The notes: generated by a model from the letters alone, not told the origin. Positions 17,230 to 26,927 are shown, counted from the first letter of the stretch. The stretch: DNA of 64,000 bases from Clostridiales bacterium (GCA_004557125.1 SFET01000013.1:1-64000), one strand, 5' to 3'. Numbers and translations: made by a program.

Positions 17230-19440
17230 TCAGGAGGACACGCGATCCACCTCGATCACATCCGGCCACTTCTGCAATTCGCGAATGATCCTGTTGAGCT
17301 GCGCAGTGTCCTTGATGATGATGGAAACGTGGAAGATGTAGGTGGAATCCTTGTAGGCGTGGCCGCTGATGGTGCTCACCGGCACGTTCTGCGCCGCCAG
17401 CATCACCGAGATCTCGGCCAGCAGCCCGGTGCGGTTGTAGGTGATGATGCGGATCTCCGCCTCGTAGGAGGCGTCGGCGCCCTGGTCCTCCCAGGCCACC
17501 TCGATCAGCCGGTCCTTCTCCACATCGGGATCCTTCAGGCTCACGCAGTCGGCGCGGTGCACCGACACGCCGCGGCCGCGGGTGATGTAGCCCACGATCT
17601 TGTCGCCCGGAAGCGGGTTGCAGCAGCGGGCAAAGCGCACCAGCATGCCGCTCTCGCCCTTGACGATCACGCCGTTGGAGCTGGACTGCTGCGGCTTGCG
17701 CTGGGGCTGCTGCGGCTCCTCCTTCAGGACGGCGGCGACCGCAGCGGCAGCCTCCTCGGCCTTGTTGTTCTTCTTGTACTCGTCCACCAGGCGGTTGACC
17801 ACCTGGGCGCAGGAGAGCCCGCCGAAGCCGACCATGGCGTAGATGTCGTCCAGGCTCTGGGCGGAGAAGCGCTTTTCGATGATCGCCGGCGCGTCGCCCT
17901 TGAGCAGCTGGGACATGGTGTAGCCCAGGCGCTTGGCCTCCTTCTCCAGCATGTCCTTGCCCAGCGGGATGTTCACGTCGCGCTGCTCCCGCTTCAGCCA
18001 GGCGCGGATCTTGGCCTTGGCCTCGCTGGTCTTGACGATGTTCAGCCAGTCCCGCGACGGGCCGTGGGAGTTGGCGGAGGTCATGACCTCCACAAAGTCG
18101 CCGGTCTCCAGCTGGGCGGTCAGCGGCACGATGCGGCCGTTCACCTTCGCGCCGATGCAGCGGTTGCCCACGGCGGAGTGGATGCGGTAAGCAAAGTCCA
18201 GTGGGGTCGCGCCGCGGGGCAGCGAGATCACGTCGCCCTTGGGCGTGAACACGAACACCTCGTCCGCGAACAGGTCGACCTTGGCCAGCTCGCCGAACTC
18301 GCCGGGGTCGCGCACGTCGCTCTGCCAGTCCAGGATGCGCCTGAGCCAGCTCAGCTTCTGATCCAGCTCGTTTTCGTTGGCGCGGCCCTCCTTGTACCTC
18401 CAGTGGGCGGCAATGCCGTACTCCGCGGTGCGGTGCATCTCGAAGGTGCGGATCTGCACCTCGAAGGGCTTGCCCTGGTTGACCACGGTGGTGTGCAGCG
18501 ACTGGTACATGTTCGCCTTGGGCATGGAGATGTAGTCCTTGAAGCGGCCCGGAACCTGGGGCCACATGGTGTGCACCACGCCCAGTACGAAGTAGCAGTC
18601 CTGCTGGGTGTTGACCAGAACGCGCAGCGCGATCAGATCGTTGATCTGGTCGAAGGTCTTGTTCTGGGTCTTCATCTTCTTGTAGATGGAGTAGAAGTGC
18701 TTGGGCCGGCCGGTGATCTCGGCCTTGATGCCGGCCTCGCGCAGCCGCGCGCCCAGCTGCTGGGACACGTCGGCGATCAGGCGCTCGCGCTCCTCGCGCT
18801 TCATGCCCACCAGGCGCACCAGCTCCTGGTAGCCCTCGGGATCGATGTAGCGCAGCGACAGATCCTCCAGCTCCCACTTGATGGTGTACACGCCCATGCG
18901 GTGGGCCAGCGGCGCGTAGATGTCCAGCGTCTCCCGGGCGATGGGAATCTGGCGCTCCGGGCGCTGGTACTTCAGCGTGCGCATGTTGTGCAGGCGGTCG
19001 GCCAGCTTGATCAGCACCACGCGGATGTCCTTGGCCATGGCCAGGAACATCTTGCGCAGGGTCTCCGCCTGGGCCTCCTCCCGGGATGCGAAGTTCAGTT
19101 GACTCAGCTTGGTCACGCCGTCCACCAGCAGCTCCACTTCCTGGCCGAACTCCTGGCGAATGGTCTCCTGGGTCACGCCGTCCACGTCCTCCACGCAGTC
19201 GTGCAAGAGGCCCGCGGCGATGGTGGTGGCGTCCAGCATCAGGTCGGTGAGGATCACCGCCACCGCACAGGGATGGCTGAAGTACGGCTCGCCCGACTTG
19301 CGCTTCTGATTTTCGTGTGCCTTCTCCGCATAGTGGTAGGCGCGGCGCACAAGATCCATGTCGTCCTCCGGATGGTACTTGCGAATCCGGCGGATCAGAT
19401 CTTCCAAACTCATGTAGCCCTGTTCTGCATTACCGGTCAT
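17230..19440 (-). CDS. rel: Bifunctional (p)ppGpp synthetase/hydrolase Rel
   Basis: 736 residues. In order: an HD hydrolase domain with intact LLHDCVEDVD (about 60-70), the synthetase domain, a TGS domain (VFVFTPKGDVISLPRG, about 385), a Cys-containing conserved region (RFARCCNPLPGD) and a C-terminal ACT domain. The retained HD motif indicates both synthesis and breakdown of the alarmone. A Gln/Pro-rich linker near residue 560-580 is slightly longer than usual. The ATG at 19440 has GGAGGG upstream. The gene overlaps recJ by 11 bases. Confidence 0.96.
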   Translation of the reverse strand: MTGNAEQGYMSLEDLIRRIRKYHPEDDMDLVRRAYHYAEKAHENQKRKSGEPYFSHPCAVAVILTDLMLDATTIAAGLLHDCVEDVDGVTQETIRQEFGQEVELLVDGVTKLSQLNFASREEAQAETLRKMFLAMAKDIRVVLIKLADRLHNMRTLKYQRPERQIPIARETLDIYAPLAHRMGVYTIKWELEDLSLRYIDPEGYQELVRLVGMKREERERLIADVSQQLGARLREAGIKAEITGRPKHFYSIYKKMKTQNKTFDQINDLIALRVLVNTQQDCYFVLGVVHTMWPQVPGRFKDYISMPKANMYQSLHTTVVNQGKPFEVQIRTFEMHRTAEYGIAAHWRYKEGRANENELDQKLSWLRRILDWQSDVRDPGEFGELAKVDLFADEVFVFTPKGDVISLPRGATPLDFAYRIHSAVGNRCIGAKVNGRIVPLTAQLETGDFVEVMTSANSHGPSRDWLNIVKTSEAKAKIRAWLKREQRDVNIPLGKDMLEKEAKRLGYTMSQLLKGDAPAIIEKRFSAQSLDDIYAMVGFGGLSCAQVVNRLVDEYKKNNKAEEAAAAVAAVLKEEPQQPQRKPQQSSSNGVIVKGESGMLVRFARCCNPLPGDKIVGYITRGRGVSVHRADCVSLKDPDVEKDRLIEVAWEDQGADASYEAEIRIITYNRTGLLAEISVMLAAQNVPVSTISGHAYKDSTYIFHVSIIIKDTAQLNRIIRELQKWPDVIEVDRVSS

Positions 19441-21805
19441 GGTCGCACCCTCCTTCGGTCGTTTTGTGTAGATTCTCGATCGCGCGCCACAGCGCGCTGG
19501 ATTGAGGATCGGTCTTTTTCATGGGCGGCAGGTGCATGCCGAAGGGGCGCTCCCGCAGCTCCACCAGCTGCATGTCCATCAGCACCAGCAGAGATGCGTG
19601 GCAGGCGGTGAGCGGCAGCTGCGCCTCGTCGCTCAGCTGGGCGTCCAGATCCTCCCAGCCGGAGGCGTGGAAGGGGCGGCGGCTCAGATGCCGCGCGGCG
19701 CGATAGACCTCGCGCATCTGATCCACGTCCGGAAGCTCGCGCCACAGTGGCTCGTCCCAGTCGATGTGCACAAGCTCCACGCCCTCGATTCCCTCCATGG
19801 GCGCGGGCAGGCCCGCCAGCACCAGGCGGCGCAGCGACCTCGGAAAGATATCCAGGCGCTCCGGACAGACCGCGATGGAATTGAAGGCTCGCCGGTCCTC
19901 CGGCAGCGCGCCGATGGACAGATCCAGCGGACAATCCTTCAGCGCCCGGTTGAGCGCCAGCGCGGCATCGAGGCTTGCGCAGAGGATCCAGGTTCCCTGG
20001 GGAGATGCGGCCAGCGCCGCGTGCAGCTGCGTAAGGGACATCTCCGCAAAACCGTCCGTAGAATGATACCTTCTATTATAGAACAATTCTGTTAAGAATT
20101 TGCGCTGCTTCTCCGCTTCCGACTCCCGATTGGCGGCAATTTGTGCATCTGCATCCGCTGCGCGCAGCGCGCACAGCCGCAGCTGCACATCCGTGCGGCC
20201 GTTCCAGCTGTTCAGCTGGGGCGTAAAGAGGATCTCCACCTCGCCGTCCAGCCGGCCGGCCAGCTTGCCCGCGCCGAAGAACACCCCCGTGCGCCGCGTG
20301 CCGTCCTCCGAGGCCACCAGCCGCAGATGCGCGCCCTGGGCGCCGATGGCGCGGCTCTCGATCAGCTGCACCCGGGTGCGGAACACCGGCTCGGGATTGG
20401 CGCAGCCGGTGGGCTCCAGCGCGCGCAGCTGGCGCACCAGGTCCTCGCTGCAATCCGCCAGGGACGCGGGCACATCGTACTCCGCCATGGGGAGGTAGGC
20501 CCCGGCGGGGGCGTTCTCAAACAGGTAGGCGTCCAGCGCAGCCTGCAGCGCATCGAAGTTCTCCGCGCGCAGCGTAAGTCCCGCCGCCTGGCGGTGCCCG
20601 CCGTAGCGCTCCAGCAGATGCGCCGCTGAGGAGAGGGTCTCGTAGATGTCCACGCCCTCGATGCTGCGGCAGGAGCCGGTGAGCACGCCGTCCTTCTCCG
20701 AAAACACAATGGTGGGGAAGTTGTACTCCTCCCGCAGGTGGGAGGCGGTGAGGCCGATCACGCCGGGATTCCAGCCCTCTCCCCGAACCATCAGGATGCG
20801 GTGGGCCGAGAAATCGTAGTCCTTGAGCTGCTCCTCCGCCGCAGCGCGAATCTCCCGCTCGATGCTCTGGCGGCGGGCGTTCTCCGCCTCCAGCTCGTCG
20901 GCCTGAGCCACGGCCAGAAAGGGATCCTGCTGCACCAGCAGCTCGTAGGAGCGCCGCGCGGAGCCCAGCCGGCCGCCGGCGTTCAGCCGGGGCGCGATGC
21001 GAAAGGCGATGCCCTCGCTGGTGAGCTTGCCCGGCTCGATGCGCGCGCTCTCCATCAGCGCCGCCAGGCCCGGCCGCACGTGTCCGGCGTTGATGCGCCC
21101 GATTCCCAGATGGACGATGGCGCGGTTTTCGCCGGTGAGGGCCACCACATCCGCCACTGTGGCCACGGCCGCCAGATCGATACGCTCCAGCGCCGCATCC
21201 AGGCCACCCAGCGCGTGCACCAGCTTGAAGGCCACGCCCGCGCCGCAGAGCCAGGGGCAGGGATAATCGTCCAGCAGCGGATTGACCACCGGACAATCGG
21301 GCAGCACTTCGCCCGGGCGGTGGTGGTCGGTGACGATGCAGGCAAGGCCCAGCGACCTGGCCAGATCGATCAGCTCGTGGGAGGCGATTCCGCAGTCTAC
21401 CGTGACCAGCAGATCGGCCCGACCGGCGATCTCGCGCAGCGCATTTTCGTTCAGGCCGTAGCCCTCGCTGTGGCGCGAGGGAAGGTAGACCTCGGCCTCC
21501 ACATCCTCGCTGCGCAGGTAGTCCCGGAGGATGGCCGAGGCGCACACGCCGTCCACATCGTAGTCGCCGTAGATGCAGATACGCTCGCCCGCCTCCATGG
21601 CCTGGCGGATGCGCGCCGCGGCCGCCGCCATGTCGTGCAGCAGCATGGGATCGCTGAGCTGTTCCACCGAGGGATTCAGAAAGGCGCGGGCCTCCTCCGC
21701 AGAGGTCACGCCTCGCTGCACCAGCAGCCGGTGCAGCAGGGGCGACATGCCCTCCGGGCGCGCAAAGGCGCACATCTCTTGCGTTCTCTGCACATAGCGC
21801 AGCAT
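19430..21805 (-). CDS. recJ: Single-stranded-DNA-specific exonuclease RecJ
   Basis: 791 residues. The DHH phosphoesterase core is clear: ICIYGDYDVDGVCA, VTVDCGI and the family DHH in CIVTDHHRPGE, followed by DHHA1 motifs (ARLNAGGRLG, then GGHRQAAGLTL). It degrades single-stranded DNA 5' to 3' in recombination and repair. The C-terminal 220 residues after the OB-like domain are more divergent, as in other Firmicute RecJ proteins. It is first in the run with rel and dtd; secF lies 103 bases upstream with a hairpin between them. Confidence 0.95.
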   Translation of the reverse strand: MLRYVQRTQEMCAFARPEGMSPLLHRLLVQRGVTSAEEARAFLNPSVEQLSDPMLLHDMAAAAARIRQAMEAGERICIYGDYDVDGVCASAILRDYLRSEDVEAEVYLPSRHSEGYGLNENALREIAGRADLLVTVDCGIASHELIDLARSLGLACIVTDHHRPGEVLPDCPVVNPLLDDYPCPWLCGAGVAFKLVHALGGLDAALERIDLAAVATVADVVALTGENRAIVHLGIGRINAGHVRPGLAALMESARIEPGKLTSEGIAFRIAPRLNAGGRLGSARRSYELLVQQDPFLAVAQADELEAENARRQSIEREIRAAAEEQLKDYDFSAHRILMVRGEGWNPGVIGLTASHLREEYNFPTIVFSEKDGVLTGSCRSIEGVDIYETLSSAAHLLERYGGHRQAAGLTLRAENFDALQAALDAYLFENAPAGAYLPMAEYDVPASLADCSEDLVRQLRALEPTGCANPEPVFRTRVQLIESRAIGAQGAHLRLVASEDGTRRTGVFFGAGKLAGRLDGEVEILFTPQLNSWNGRTDVQLRLCALRAADADAQIAANRESEAEKQRKFLTELFYNRRYHSTDGFAEMSLTQLHAALAASPQGTWILCASLDAALALNRALKDCPLDLSIGALPEDRRAFNSIAVCPERLDIFPRSLRRLVLAGLPAPMEGIEGVELVHIDWDEPLWRELPDVDQMREVYRAARHLSRRPFHASGWEDLDAQLSDEAQLPLTACHASLLVLMDMQLVELRERPFGMHLPPMKKTDPQSSALWRAIENLHKTTEGGCDHDR

Positions 21806-21858
21806 GTTTCATCCCCCTGCCTTTCGTAGCGCGCCCCATCGCGGCGCAGGAATAACGA

Positions 21859-21892
21859 AATCAGGAACCGGCGCGAGGGTCGATTCCTGATT
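21859..21892 (-). terminator. Possible weak terminator or mRNA hairpin between secF and recJ
   Basis: The arms AATCAGGAA (21859-21867) and TTCCTGATT (21884-21892) form a 9-bp stem with a 16-base loop. On the minus strand the following bases are only moderately T-rich, so partial termination or mRNA end protection is as likely as full termination. Confidence 0.5.
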
Positions 21893-21908
21893 GCTTGAAT
21901 TGGCTCGA

Positions 21909-23405
21909 TTAAGCCTTCTTGCTCGCCTTGCGGGCGTTGTGCTTCTCCATCCACATGGCCCAGACCTGGCCGCTCAGCAGAACGGAGGAATAGGTGCCGG
22001 CCAGCATGCCCACGATCAGCGGGAACGCAAACTCGCGGATGGAATCCACGCCGAAGATGTACAGCGTCACCAGCGTGATCAGCGTGGTCAGCGAGGTGTT
22101 GATCGTGCGGCTCAGCGTGTTGGACACGGAGACCTCGACGATCTCCATGCGCGGCTTCATGGAGTAGCCCGGCTTCTTCGACGTCTCGCGGATGCGGTCG
22201 AAGATGATAATCGTGTTGTTGATGGAGTAGCCGATAATGGTCAGCACCGCTGCGATGAACGAGCTGTTCACCTGGAAGAAGGCGCGGAAGAACACCATGA
22301 ACGAACACATGATCAGCACATCGTGCACCAGGCCGAACAGCGCCGCCAGACCCGAGAACAGGTCGAAGCGAATGGCGATGTAGATCAGCATGCAGACGAA
22401 GGCGATCAGCAGCGCCTTGACGGCGTTGCTCAGCAGATCGTGGCCGGCAATCGCGGAGACGTGGTCCACGGACACGAAGCGGAAGTTTGCATACTTCGCA
22501 GTCATCTCGCGCTCCAGCAGGGCGCGCACCTGGGAGGCCTGGTCGTCGATGTTCACCAGCACGCGCAGGGCGGTGCCGCTCTCCTCGACCTCGGCTTCCT
22601 CAGCATCGGTTTCTTCGGTTTCCACAGCTTCCGCTTCCTGGGCGTCGGCGGCTTCCGCTTCGGTCGCTTCGGACTCTTCAGCCTCGGCCTCCGCCTCGGC
22701 GGCGGCATCGTAGCGCAGCGCCACGGCGTCGATCAGGGAGAAGTTCTCCTCCAGGGCGGCCTTGATGGATGCGGTGGCAGCGGCGGAATCGAATTCCTCG
22801 CCGACTTCAAACTCGGCGATGTAGCCGCCGGCATATTCGCCGTCCAGGCCCTTGTTGACGATGGTGGAGTTGGTCAGCGCGCCGTAGGAGAGCTGCTCCG
22901 CATTGGGATAGAGCTCCGCGACGGCAGCGGCGATGGCCTCCTCCAGGCCCTCGCTCTCGTCCACCAGGTTCAGGCGGATCTGCAGATCGGTCAGGCCGTC
23001 GTCCTTCACGCCGGACTTGTCCATATCCAGCATCGGCACGAAGGCGTCTTCGGTTTCTTCGGTCTCCACCGCTTCAACCTCGGCGTCGGTTGCTTCGGCC
23101 TCGGCATCCTCCGTCTCCGCAGCTTCGGCGGCCTCGGCGGCCAGCTTCTCCTGCAGGGCGATGGATGCGTCGGAGGGCGCGGCCTTGGTGATCTGGCTGC
23201 CCTCGTAGCCGGCGCTGTTGAGGATGGTTTCCACATCGGCCACGTCGTAGTTCTCGCCGACGGAGTAGCTCAGCAGGGATCCGCCGGTGAAGTCGATGCC
23301 CAGGTTCAGGCCGACGCCGGCGATCTGCATAATCAGAGCGATCACGATGATTGCGCCCGAGATGCCAAGGAAGAGGCGCGTCTTTCCGGTAAATCTGTTC
23401 TTCAT
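21909..23405 (-). CDS. secF: Protein translocase subunit SecF with acidic inserts
   Basis: 498 residues, against about 300 for typical SecF. The membrane core is standard: TM1 at 12-32, GIDFTGGSLL, then TM2-6 from about 322 (VSAIAGHDLLSNAVK to the end). SecF works with SecD to pull exported proteins across the membrane using the ion gradient. The extracytoplasmic loop is enlarged and contains two Ala/Glu/Thr-rich acidic stretches, about residues 89-121 and 235-277, the second ending EEAEVEESG. They look low-complexity and similar to each other. It starts 16 bases after secD. Confidence 0.92.
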   Translation of the reverse strand: MKNRFTGKTRLFLGISGAIIVIALIMQIAGVGLNLGIDFTGGSLLSYSVGENYDVADVETILNSAGYEGSQITKAAPSDASIALQEKLAAEAAEAAETEDAEAEATDAEVEAVETEETEDAFVPMLDMDKSGVKDDGLTDLQIRLNLVDESEGLEEAIAAAVAELYPNAEQLSYGALTNSTIVNKGLDGEYAGGYIAEFEVGEEFDSAAATASIKAALEENFSLIDAVALRYDAAAEAEAEAEESEATEAEAADAQEAEAVETEETDAEEAEVEESGTALRVLVNIDDQASQVRALLEREMTAKYANFRFVSVDHVSAIAGHDLLSNAVKALLIAFVCMLIYIAIRFDLFSGLAALFGLVHDVLIMCSFMVFFRAFFQVNSSFIAAVLTIIGYSINNTIIIFDRIRETSKKPGYSMKPRMEIVEVSVSNTLSRTINTSLTTLITLVTLYIFGVDSIREFAFPLIVGMLAGTYSSVLLSGQVWAMWMEKHNARKASKKA

Positions 23406-23421
23406 GGAATCTGCCCTCCCC

Positions 23422-24675
23422 TTATCGCGTATAGGCGCTGCGCTTGCGGATGTCCAGCTTGCAGATCAGGTTCAGCAGCCAGCGGGTGACGACGACTGCG
23501 GTGAACAGCGACGCAAGCACGGAGATCAGCAGCGTGGTGGCGAAGCCCTTGATGGTGCCGGTGCCGAAGATCAGCAGCACGACGGCGGCGATCAGGGTGG
23601 TGACATTGGAATCCAGCACCGCGCGGCCCGCATTGCGGAAGCCGAACTTCACGGCGTTGAGCGGCGTGCGGCCGTCCTTGAGCTCCTCGCGGAAGCGCTC
23701 GAAGATGACCACGTTGGCGTCGACCGCCATGCCGATGCCCAGCAGGATGCCGGCGATGCCCTGCAGCGTCAGCTGCACGCCGATGATGGCCATGACGTAG
23801 AACACGATCAGCACGTAGATCAGCAGCGCCAGGTCTGCGGCCACGCCGGGCAGGCGATACATCACCAGCATGAACAGCAGGATGATCGCCAGGCCGATGA
23901 TGCCGGCCAGCAGCGCGCCGTCGATGGCCTCAAAGCCCAGGGTGGCGGAGATCGCGCGGGTCTCCACTTCCTCGATGTCCAGCGGCAGCGCACCGGACTG
24001 GATCAGCATCGCCAGGTTGTTGGCCCACTCCACGGATTCCTCCATGGTCTCGGAGGCGCTGCTGGTGATGATGCCCTGGCCGCCGGTGATGACCTGATTG
24101 ACCGTGGGCGCGGAGATCAGCTCGTCGTCCAGATAGATCGAAATGGACTGGCCCAGGAATTCCTCGGTGGCCTTCGCGAAGGCCTCGCTGGCCTCCTTGT
24201 TCAGCTCGAAGCCCACGCCGGCCTTGGTGCTGGTCTCGTCCGTCCACTGTGCGCCGGCGGACTTGATGTCCTTGCCCTCAAAGACCACGTTGCCGTTGGG
24301 ATCGCGGAACTCCAGATGGGCGGGCGTGCCGATGATCTCGGCGACCTGCTCCGGATCGTCCACGTCCGGAATCTCCACCAGGATGCGGTCGTCGCCCTGC
24401 ACGGCGACGGTGGCCTCGGTGAAGCCGGCGTTGGTCAGGCGCGTGCGCAGCGCCGACACGGTGCCCTCCAGCAGGGACGCGTAGTTGTCCACCGTGGTAT
24501 CGGTGACTCTGTATTCCGTGGATACGCCGCCGCGCAGATCCAGGCCCAGGCTGATGGCGCTGCCCACAGGCTTGAGAATGTACTTGCCGACCTGCAAGCC
24601 GTTCACAGCCAGGAACGCCACAACGACGATCAGCACTGCGACGATTCCGAGTTTGATCAAGCTCTTAACCTTCAT
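23422..24675 (-). CDS. secD: Protein translocase subunit SecD
   Basis: 417 residues, six membrane segments with a large extracytoplasmic P1 domain between TM1 and TM2. Family motifs LGLDLRGGV, GQSISIYLDDELISAP and the cytoplasmic GIGMAVDANVVIFERFREEL are intact. It pairs with SecF downstream in the accessory Sec complex. GGGAGG precedes the ATG, and a good promoter lies at 24738-24766. Confidence 0.95.
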   Translation of the reverse strand: MKVKSLIKLGIVAVLIVVVAFLAVNGLQVGKYILKPVGSAISLGLDLRGGVSTEYRVTDTTVDNYASLLEGTVSALRTRLTNAGFTEATVAVQGDDRILVEIPDVDDPEQVAEIIGTPAHLEFRDPNGNVVFEGKDIKSAGAQWTDETSTKAGVGFELNKEASEAFAKATEEFLGQSISIYLDDELISAPTVNQVITGGQGIITSSASETMEESVEWANNLAMLIQSGALPLDIEEVETRAISATLGFEAIDGALLAGIIGLAIILLFMLVMYRLPGVAADLALLIYVLIVFYVMAIIGVQLTLQGIAGILLGIGMAVDANVVIFERFREELKDGRTPLNAVKFGFRNAGRAVLDSNVTTLIAAVVLLIFGTGTIKGFATTLLISVLASLFTAVVVTRWLLNLICKLDIRKRSAYTR

Positions 24676-24737
24676 TCAGTTTCCTCCCAGCGAATGACTG
24701 ATGGACACAGCCACTCTAGCATATATCACAGATTCTT

Positions 24738-24766
24738 ATTATAGTATCTTTTTATGAAATCGTCAA
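24738..24766 (-). promoter_or_regulatory. secDF promoter
   Basis: On the minus strand TTGACG (24766-24761) and TATAAT (24743-24738) are 17 bases apart, ending 62 bases before secD. Confidence 0.75.
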
Positions 24767-24916
24767 GCACAATCCCCGCACGCAATTGCGGCGCAGGCTT
24801 TAAATCGCGGCATTTTCCGGCGCCGTTTCGTCGATTGCGCCGCTTCCTCTGCTGCATTTTGCTTCCAATTATGCTATAATGGATGCATTCCCATACATGC
24901 AAGGAGGATGTATTCC

Positions 24917-25369
24917 ATGAAAGATCATGCAAAGCTGGCACATGAGAACTTCAAGCGGGGCTACAACTGCGCCCAGGCGGTGGCGATTGCCTTCGCCGAT
25001 GAGCTGGGCGTCGACGAGGAACGCGCAGCCAGGCTCGCCTCCTCCTTCGGCGGCGGCATGGGCAAGATGCGCGAGGTCTGCGGCGCGGTGAGCGGCGCGC
25101 TGCTGGTCTACGGCGCGGTGCACGGCAATTCCGATCCCGACGACGCCGACGCCAAGAAGGCGCACTACGCCAGGGTGCAGGAGTTCGCCGCGCGCTTTAA
25201 GGCCGAGCACGAGACGATCATCTGCCGGGAGCTTCTGAAGAACATCGCCCTGAAGAAGGAGAACACCAGCGAACCCGAGGCGCGCACCGACGAATACTAC
25301 CGGGTGCGGCCCTGCGTGCGCTTTGTGGAGAGCGCCGCGCGGATTCTGGAGGAGATGCTGGCGGAGTGA
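24917..25369 (+). CDS. C_GCAxxG_C_C family protein
   Basis: 150 residues. The family is recognised by conserved cysteines: a leading GYNCAQAV, FGGGMGKMREVCGAVSGALL, an internal CRELL and a late RPCVRFVE. These are widespread in anaerobes and suspected to bind a metal or Fe-S centre; the function is not established. The ATG at 24917 has AAGGAGG nine bases upstream; an ATG at 24908 abuts that site. It is transcribed alone, divergently from secDF, with TATAAT at about 24873. Confidence 0.85.
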   Translation: MKDHAKLAHENFKRGYNCAQAVAIAFADELGVDEERAARLASSFGGGMGKMREVCGAVSGALLVYGAVHGNSDPDDADAKKAHYARVQEFAARFKAEHETIICRELLKNIALKKENTSEPEARTDEYYRVRPCVRFVESAARILEEMLAE

Positions 25370-25417
25370 GCCGCCGCAGGAAATCGGACGCCCCGATCGC
25401 CGGATCAGATTTCACCC

Positions 25418-25453
25418 GAAACATATTGACACGATGGGTAAATCACGTATAAT
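25418..25453 (+). promoter_or_regulatory. Promoter with putative Rrf2 operator, HD-tcdA operon
   Basis: TTGACA (25426-25431) and TATAAT (25448-25453) are 16 bases apart. The sequence TGGGTAAA at 25435-25442 exactly matches the right half of the dyad seen at the sulfhydrylase promoter, at the same distance from the -35; the left half here is poor (3 of 8). Rrf2 control is therefore only a suggestion. Confidence 0.55.
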
Positions 25454-25504
25454 GAAGGGTGTTTCGATTTGCACGCAACCGACCGATCAATGGAGGAATG
25501 CACG

Positions 25505-26113
25505 ATGGAGACCGCAAGGACGGCAGGCTTCGACCGGGAACAGGCGATTGCCCTGCTGCGCAAATACAATCAGGATCACTTTCACCTGCAGCACGCGCTG
25601 ACGGTGGAGGGCGTGCTGCGCTGGTACGCCCGGCAGCTGGGCTACGGCGACGAGGCGGACTTCTGGGGCCTCGTGGGCCTGCTGCACGACATCGACTTCG
25701 AGCAGTACCCCGAGCAGCACTGCATCAAGGCGCCGGAGCTGCTCCGTGCGGGCGGCGCATCGGAGGCGCTGATCCACGCGGTGTGCAGCCACGGCTATCA
25801 GCTGACCGTGGATGTGGAGCCCGTGCATGAGATGGAGCGGGTGCTGTACGCCGCGGACGAGCTCACCGGGCTGATCGGCGCGCTGGTGCTGATGCTGCCC
25901 AGCCGGGATGTGCAGGATCTGCAACTGAAGAGCCTGAAGAAGAAGTTCAAGGATCGCAAGTTCGCCGCGGGCTGCTCCCGGGACGTGATCCAGAAGGGCG
26001 CGGAGATGCTGGGCTGGGAGCTCGAGCGGCTGATGCAGGATACGATCTCGGCCATGCAGAGCTGCGACGCCGCCGTGAAGCAGGAGCTCCAGGCGTGGGT
26101 GAGCGCGGAATGA
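25505..26113 (+). CDS. HD-domain phosphohydrolase-like protein
   Basis: 202 residues with a metal-dependent HD fold: an early His in HLQHALTVEG, the HD pair at 61-62 in LLHDIDFEQYP and a following CSHGYQ. HD proteins of this size hydrolyse phosphate esters or nucleotides; the substrate is unknown. The ATG at 25505 has GGAGG 8 bases upstream and is preferred over a TTG at 25469. It overlaps the tcdA-like gene by 4 bases, so the two are coupled. Confidence 0.8.
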   Translation: METARTAGFDREQAIALLRKYNQDHFHLQHALTVEGVLRWYARQLGYGDEADFWGLVGLLHDIDFEQYPEQHCIKAPELLRAGGASEALIHAVCSHGYQLTVDVEPVHEMERVLYAADELTGLIGALVLMLPSRDVQDLQLKSLKKKFKDRKFAAGCSRDVIQKGAEMLGWELERLMQDTISAMQSCDAAVKQELQAWVSAE

Positions 26114-26868
26114 ATCAGTTTTCGAGAACGGAGCTGCTGCTGGGCGCCGAAGGCCTGGAGCGGCTGGGCAATGCCCGTGTGGCCATCTTCGGCGTGGGCG
26201 GCGTGGGCGGCTACGTCGCCGAGGGCCTGGTGCGCAGCGGTCTGGGCGCCATCGACCTCTTTGACGACGACCGCATCTGCCTTACAAACCTGAACCGGCA
26301 GCTGATCGCCACCCGCAAGACCGTCGGCCAGCACAAGGTGGACGCCATGGCAAACCGCCTGCTGGAGATCAACCCCGATCTGAAAGTCGAGACCCGCAGG
26401 CTGTTTTACATGCCCGATACCGCCGACGAGGTGGATCTCTCCGTGTACGACTACGTGGTGGATGCGGTGGACACGGTGACGGCAAAGCTGGAATTGATCG
26501 TGCGCTGCCGCGACCTGGGCGTGCGGATCATCAGCGCCATGGGTGCGGGCAACAAGCTGGATCCGACGCAGCTGCGCGTGGCGGACATCTACGAGACCAG
26601 CATGTGCCCCCTGGCCCGGGTGATGCGCCACGAGCTGCGCAAGCGCGGCGTGCGGCATCTGAAGGTGGTCTATTCCACGGAACCGCCCCGCAAAATCATC
26701 GACGATCCCTCCATCAGCTGCCGCCAGCACTGCATCTGCCCGCCGGGCACGGTGCGCAAGTGCACGGTGCGGCGGGATATCCCCGGAAGCACCGCCTTCG
26801 TGCCCCCGGTGATGGGGCTGATCATCGCCGGCGAGATCGTGCGGGAGCTGGCGCAGGTCGAATTGTAA
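26110..26868 (+). CDS. tcdA: E1-like ThiF/TcdA family protein (tRNA t6A dehydratase-like)
   Basis: 252 residues. The Rossmann motif VGGVGGYVAE, the adenylation Arg region LTNLNRQLIA and a Cys-rich loop (SCRQHCICPPGTVRKC) match TcdA, which uses ATP to cyclise the t6A base next to the anticodon. In E. coli it works beside the CsdA/CsdE sulfur-transfer proteins; here it sits directly before the Rrf2-cysK genes, within a sulfur region. The ATG at 26110 overlaps the HD gene stop (ATGA). A role in another ThiF-type sulfur-activation reaction cannot be excluded. Confidence 0.85.
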   Translation: MNQFSRTELLLGAEGLERLGNARVAIFGVGGVGGYVAEGLVRSGLGAIDLFDDDRICLTNLNRQLIATRKTVGQHKVDAMANRLLEINPDLKVETRRLFYMPDTADEVDLSVYDYVVDAVDTVTAKLELIVRCRDLGVRIISAMGAGNKLDPTQLRVADIYETSMCPLARVMRHELRKRGVRHLKVVYSTEPPRKIIDDPSISCRQHCICPPGTVRKCTVRRDIPGSTAFVPPVMGLIIAGEIVRELAQVEL

Positions 26869-26877
26869 AAACAGGCC

Positions 26878-26914
26878 TTGATTTTCTTTAAACCCTGATT
26901 TATAATGGGTTTAA
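26878..26914 (+). promoter_or_regulatory. Autoregulatory promoter/operator of the Rrf2 gene
   Basis: TTGATT (26878-26883) and TATAAT (26901-26906) are 17 bases apart. A perfect dyad TTAAACCC (26888-26895) and GGGTTTAA (26907-26914) straddles the -10. Aligned to the other sites it gives TAAACCCT-N9-TGGGTTTA, with the same 9-base spacing. Binding there would block initiation, a typical Rrf2-family autorepression layout. Confidence 0.7.
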
Positions 26915-26927
26915 GGGGTGATATTGC

